From positions 124,001 through 188,000 of the forward strand of contig DATAJS010000032.1 of NCBI GenBank assembly GCA_036262035.1: DNA of 64,000 bases, read 5' to 3'. This DNA is from Burkholderiales bacterium. Its GTDB lineage: Bacteria; Pseudomonadota; Gammaproteobacteria; Burkholderiales; SG8-41. Made by a program: the position numbers and the translations under genes. The notes beneath the pieces are model-generated. The model was given only the letters and a program-made list of their open reading frames with translations. It did not search any database and had not been told where the DNA came from. Below, piece after piece: positions 61,283 to 64,000 of this stretch; position 1 is the first letter of the stretch; each line of letters begins with the position of its first letter.

Positions 61283-61552
61283 TTACTTGCGCAGTCCGAG
61301 CCGTTCGATCAGCGCTCTGTACTTGTCCGCGTTCGTCCGCTTGAGGTAATCCAGCATCTTGCGGCGGCGGCTCACCATGCGAAGCAATCCGCGGCGCGAG
61401 TGATGGTCCTTGACGTGAGTCTTGAAGTGCTCCGTCAGATCGGTGATACGCGCAGTCAAGAGCGCGATCTGGACCTCGGGGGAGCCAGTGTCGCCCTGTG
61501 CCCGCTGGTAGTCCTTCACCAGTTGGGCTTTCTGCGTAACGTTTACGGCCAT
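61283..61552 (-). CDS. rpsO: 30S ribosomal protein S15
   Basis: An 89-residue primary rRNA-binding protein, complete ([16 protein letters not shown]... with [30 protein letters not shown] and LDYLKR). It has its own promoter after truB and a terminator before pnp. Confidence 0.98.
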   Translation of the reverse strand: MAVNVTQKAQLVKDYQRAQGDTGSPEVQIALLTARITDLTEHFKTHVKDHHSRRGLLRMVSRRRKMLDYLKRTNADKYRALIERLGLRK

Positions 61553-61595
61553 TGAAATTCTCCGGTCTGTGTCTTCGGCTGCTGAAAAGTCGGCT

Positions 61596-61625
61596 ATTTT
61601 ACTCTGTAAGTGTCGGTCGGCTCAA
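61596..61625 (-). promoter_or_regulatory. Sigma-70 promoter of rpsO
   Basis: On the minus strand TTGAGC (61625-61620) and TAAAAT (61601-61596) are 18 bases apart, just after the truB stop. The predicted leader is about 36 bases. Confidence 0.65.
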
Positions 61626-61630
61626 CAGAT

Positions 61631-62530
61631 TTAGCTCGTTGCAAGGAGTCGCCGCGGCGCCAGCACCCCGGTCGTGGAGAGCTCGCACACGCCCAGAAAC
61701 GCGCCGGCCGGCCCGTACGCGCGGACCAGGCCTGCGCCCGCCGCGAGGCCGCTCACGCTCTGCCCCAGACCGAGGCGGCGCGCCTGCCCGGCGTCCAGCG
61801 CCACCGCCGGCAGCTCGCGCACGAGCGTATCGGCCGGCAGCAGCGCGCCGGCGCGTTCGTCCGGCGGGACCGCCTCGAGCGCTTCCAGCGTCGTCGCGGC
61901 CTCGACCGAAAACGGCCCGACCGCGGTGCGGCGCAGGGCTGCAAGCGTCGCGCCGCAGCCGAGCGTCTCCCCGATGTCTTCCGCCAGCACGCGGATGTAG
62001 GTGCCCTTGCTGCACCAGACGCGGATGCGGGCGGTGTCGCCGGCAAAACTGTCCAGCTCGAGCGCGTGAATCGTGATCCGCCGCGGCTCGCGCACGATTT
62101 CGGTGCCTGCTCGGGCGTATTCGTAGAGCGGCTTGCCCTGGTGCTTCAGTGCGCTGTACATCGGCGGGACCTGGACGATCTCGCCCCGAAACCGTGCCAG
62201 CGCATTCAGGAGCCGCGGCTCGTCGAGGTCGACGGGTTTCGTCGAAACGACGTCCCCTTCGAGGTCCCCGGTCGTCGTCGTCACGCCGAACCGCACGTCG
62301 GCGACGTACGCCTTGTCGGCGTCGAGCAGCGAGTGCGCGAACTTGGTCGCCTCGCCGAAAGCGAGCGGCAGGAGCCCGGTCGCCATCGGATCGAGCGTCC
62401 CGGTGTGGCCGGCTTTGGCCGCGCCGAACAGGCGCTTGGCGCGGCTGACCGCACCCTGCGAGGTGATGCCGGGCGGCTTGTCGAGGAGGAGAACGCCGTC
62501 GAGCTTGCGCCGCTCCTTCTTGGCGCTCAC
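61631..62530 (-). CDS. truB: tRNA pseudouridine-55 synthase
   Basis: A 299-residue enzyme making pseudouridine in the T-loop of tRNAs. Catalytic D47 lies in KAGHTGTLDPMATGLLPL. Other marks: DGVLLLDKPPGITSQ and YIRVLAEDIGETLGCGATL. The start is a GTG overlapping the rbfA stop as GTGA. Confidence 0.97.
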   Translation of the reverse strand: MSAKKERRKLDGVLLLDKPPGITSQGAVSRAKRLFGAAKAGHTGTLDPMATGLLPLAFGEATKFAHSLLDADKAYVADVRFGVTTTTGDLEGDVVSTKPVDLDEPRLLNALARFRGEIVQVPPMYSALKHQGKPLYEYARAGTEIVREPRRITIHALELDSFAGDTARIRVWCSKGTYIRVLAEDIGETLGCGATLAALRRTAVGPFSVEAATTLEALEAVPPDERAGALLPADTLVRELPAVALDAGQARRLGLGQSVSGLAAGAGLVRAYGPAGAFLGVCELSTTGVLAPRRLLATS

Positions 62531-62901
62531 TTAGTCCTAGGCTTGGGATCGCTCGCGACCGCCTCGTCGATGAGGCGCGAGAGCTTCATGCCGCGCTCGA
62601 CCGAGGCGTCGTACTTGAAGTCGAGCGTGGGCACGGTGCGAAGCTGCATGCGTTGCGCGAGCTGAGTGCGCAGGAACCCGGCCGCGCGTTTCAGGCCCTG
62701 CGTCGTCTCGTCGACCTTGCTCGCGTCGCCGAGGATCGTGAAGAAGACCTTGGCGTGCGACTGGTCCTGGCTCACCTCGACGTCGGTGATCGTGATGAAG
62801 CCGCTCACGCGCGGGTCCTTGAGCCCGGTGCGGATCACCTCCGCGAGCTCGCGCTGGATCTGCTCGGCGATGCGCCGGGTGCGCGGATAGTCTTTCGGCA
62901 T
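62527..62901 (-). CDS. rbfA: Ribosome-binding factor A
   Basis: A 124-residue KH-fold protein for 30S maturation. The ATG at 62901 gives [19 protein letters not shown] and overlaps the infB stop by one base (TAATG). Marks: GLKDPRVSGFITITDVEVS and MQLRTVPTLDFKYD. It lies between infB and truB as usual. Confidence 0.95.
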   Translation of the reverse strand: MPKDYPRTRRIAEQIQRELAEVIRTGLKDPRVSGFITITDVEVSQDQSHAKVFFTILGDASKVDETTQGLKRAAGFLRTQLAQRMQLRTVPTLDFKYDASVERGMKLSRLIDEAVASDPKPRTK

Positions 62902-64000
62902 TACAGCGTGCGCGCGACCTCCACGACCTCGTACACCTCGAGCTGGTCGCCGACCTTCAGGTCGTTGTAGCCCTTCAACCCCAGGCCGCACTCGAAGCCC
63001 GCCTTGACCTCGCGCACGTCGTCCTTGAAGCGCTTGAGCGAATCGAGCTCGCCGTCGTGGATGACCACGTTCTCGCGCAGCAGGCGGATCTTCGCCCCGC
63101 GCTTGATGAGGCCTTCGGTGACGTAGCAGCCGGCCACCGTGCCGACCTTGGAGATCTTGAACACCTGGCGGATCTCGACGAGGCCGAGCGTGTTCTCCTT
63201 GCGCTCCGGCGCGAGCATGCCGGACAGCGCCGCTTTCACCTCATCCACCGCTTCGTAGATGATGTTGTAGTAGCGGATGTCCACACCGGCCGACTCGGCG
63301 AGCTTCCTCGCCGCGGCGTCGGCGCGCGTGTTGAAGCCGATCACCACCGCCTTCGACGCGAGCGCGAGGTTGATGTCGGACTCGGTGATACCGCCCACGG
63401 CCGAGTGAACGATGTTCACTTTCACCTCGTCGGTCGAGAGCTTGCCGAGCGCGTGGGCGAGACCTTCGTACGAGCCCTGCACGTCCGCCTTGATGATCAG
63501 CGTCAGCGTGCGCTTCTCGCCTTCGCCCATCTGCTCGAACATGTTCTCGAGCTTCGCCGATTGCTGCTTGGCGAGCTTGACGTCGCGATACTTGCCCTGG
63601 CGGAAGAGCGCGATCTCGCGCGCCTTGCGCTCGTCGCCGAGCGCGATCACTTCCGCGCCCGCCGCGGGCACGTCGGAGAGACCGAGCACCTCGACCGGGA
63701 TCGAAGGACCGCCCGAGTCGATGGTCTTGCCGTTCTCGTCGAGCAGCGCGCGCACGCGGCCGAACACCGCGCCCGCCAGCAGCACGTCGCCGCGCTTGAG
63801 CGTGCCCGACTGAACGAGCACGGTCGCGACCGGGCCGCGTCCCTTGTCGAGGCGCGATTCGATGACGATCCCTTTCGCGAACGCTTCCTTCGGCGCCTGG
63901 AGCTCCAGCACTTCGGCCTGGAGCAGCACGCGCTCGAGCAGGTTGTCGATGCCCTGTCCGGTCTTCGCCGAGACCTGGACGAACTGGGTGTCGCCGCCCC
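62901..64000 (-). CDS. infB: Translation initiation factor IF-2, C-terminal part (cut by window edge)
   Basis: About 366 codons are visible, open to base 64000. They cover the end of the G domain ([19 protein letters not shown]), domain II ([19 protein letters not shown]), domain III ([18 protein letters not shown]) and the fMet-tRNA-binding C-terminal domain ([37 protein letters not shown]). The N-terminal region and the P-loop lie beyond the window. It is the first visible gene of infB-rbfA-truB. Confidence 0.97.
   Translation of the reverse strand, partial: GGDTQFVQVSAKTGQGIDNLLERVLLQAEVLELQAPKEAFAKGIVIESRLDKGRGPVATVLVQSGTLKRGDVLLAGAVFGRVRALLDENGKTIDSGGPSIPVEVLGLSDVPAAGAEVIALGDERKAREIALFRQGKYRDVKLAKQQSAKLENMFEQMGEGEKRTLTLIIKADVQGSYEGLAHALGKLSTDEVKVNIVHSAVGGITESDINLALASKAVVIGFNTRADAAARKLAESAGVDIRYYNIIYEAVDEVKAALSGMLAPERKENTLGLVEIRQVFKISKVGTVAGCYVTEGLIKRGAKIRLLRENVVIHDGELDSLKRFKDDVREVKAGFECGLGLKGYNDLKVGDQLEVYEVVEVARTL

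Overview
The window is about 66% GC, has a dense gene layout and carries ordinary chromosomal core genes. Its gene orders are those of Betaproteobacteria: rpoE-rseA-rseB-mucD-glutaredoxin-lepA-lepB-DUF4845-rnc; pyrG-kdsA-eno-ftsB; map/glnD next to rpsB-tsf-pyrH-frr-uppS-cdsA-dxr-rseP-bamA-skp-lpxD-fabZ-lpxA-lpxB; smpB-ratA-rnfH-DUF4124-guaB-guaA-tadA; and infB-rbfA-truB-rpsO-pnp. DksA, RatA/RnfH, DUF4936 and PpsA/PpsR agree with this. No phage, plasmid, transposase, integrase, rRNA operon or CRISPR array was found. I cannot name the genus.

Layout. 1-7441 (minus): sigma-E envelope-stress locus and lep operon, cut at the left edge inside rnc. 7634-10705 (minus): a compatible-solute type ABC transporter made of one substrate-binding/permease fusion protein plus an ATPase, overlapping a polysaccharide deacetylase. 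10775-12106 (plus): an omega-amino-acid:pyruvate aminotransferase. 12112-16578 (minus): a methyltransferase and a 1177-residue flavin/iron-sulfur protein that looks like a fused NfnB-NfnA transhydrogenase. 16704-24514: a small membrane protein, folD, then ftsB/eno/kdsA/pyrG and ppsA, with ppsR divergent. 25614-28710: an SPOUT methyltransferase and a divergent pair matching SenA and SenB of selenoneine biosynthesis. 28679-42487 (minus): the long lipid A/Bam/isoprenoid/translation block. 42812-50175 (mostly plus): map, glnD, ygfZ and small accessory genes up to mtnA. 50259-57842: an SDR reductase, tadA, guaA, guaB, DUF4124, rnfH, ratA, smpB, an unusual rnhB and a frameshifted apt. 57984-58215: tRNA-His and tRNA-Arg. 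58405-64000: dksA, pnp, rpsO, truB, rbfA and the 3' part of infB.

How the genes work together. RpoE with RseA/RseB, MucD and RseP (at 35 kb) forms the envelope-stress circuit that guards BamA/Skp-assisted outer-membrane protein assembly and LpxA/LpxD/LpxB lipid A synthesis, all encoded here. KdsA supplies Kdo, UppS and CdsA supply the lipid carrier and phospholipid precursors, and Dxr feeds isoprenoids. PyrG, PyrH, GuaA and GuaB make nucleotides. RpsB, Tsf, Frr, InfB, RbfA, TruB, RpsO, SmpB and LepA serve translation.

Most notable: (1) four intergenic inverted repeats whose arms are themselves tandem repeats of short, unrelated units (about 1503-1623, 22057-22142, 25441-25575, 53191-53277); (2) the senA/senB pair without senC in view; (3) the fused Nfn-like enzyme; (4) a 33-bp in-phase tandem repeat at the end of rpsB, an intrinsic terminator before tsf and a structured rpsB leader; (5) a hairpin that hides the lepA ribosome-binding site; (6) apt broken by one extra base; (7) an RNase HII that has lost its GRG motif; (8) two perfect hairpins abutting tRNA-His.
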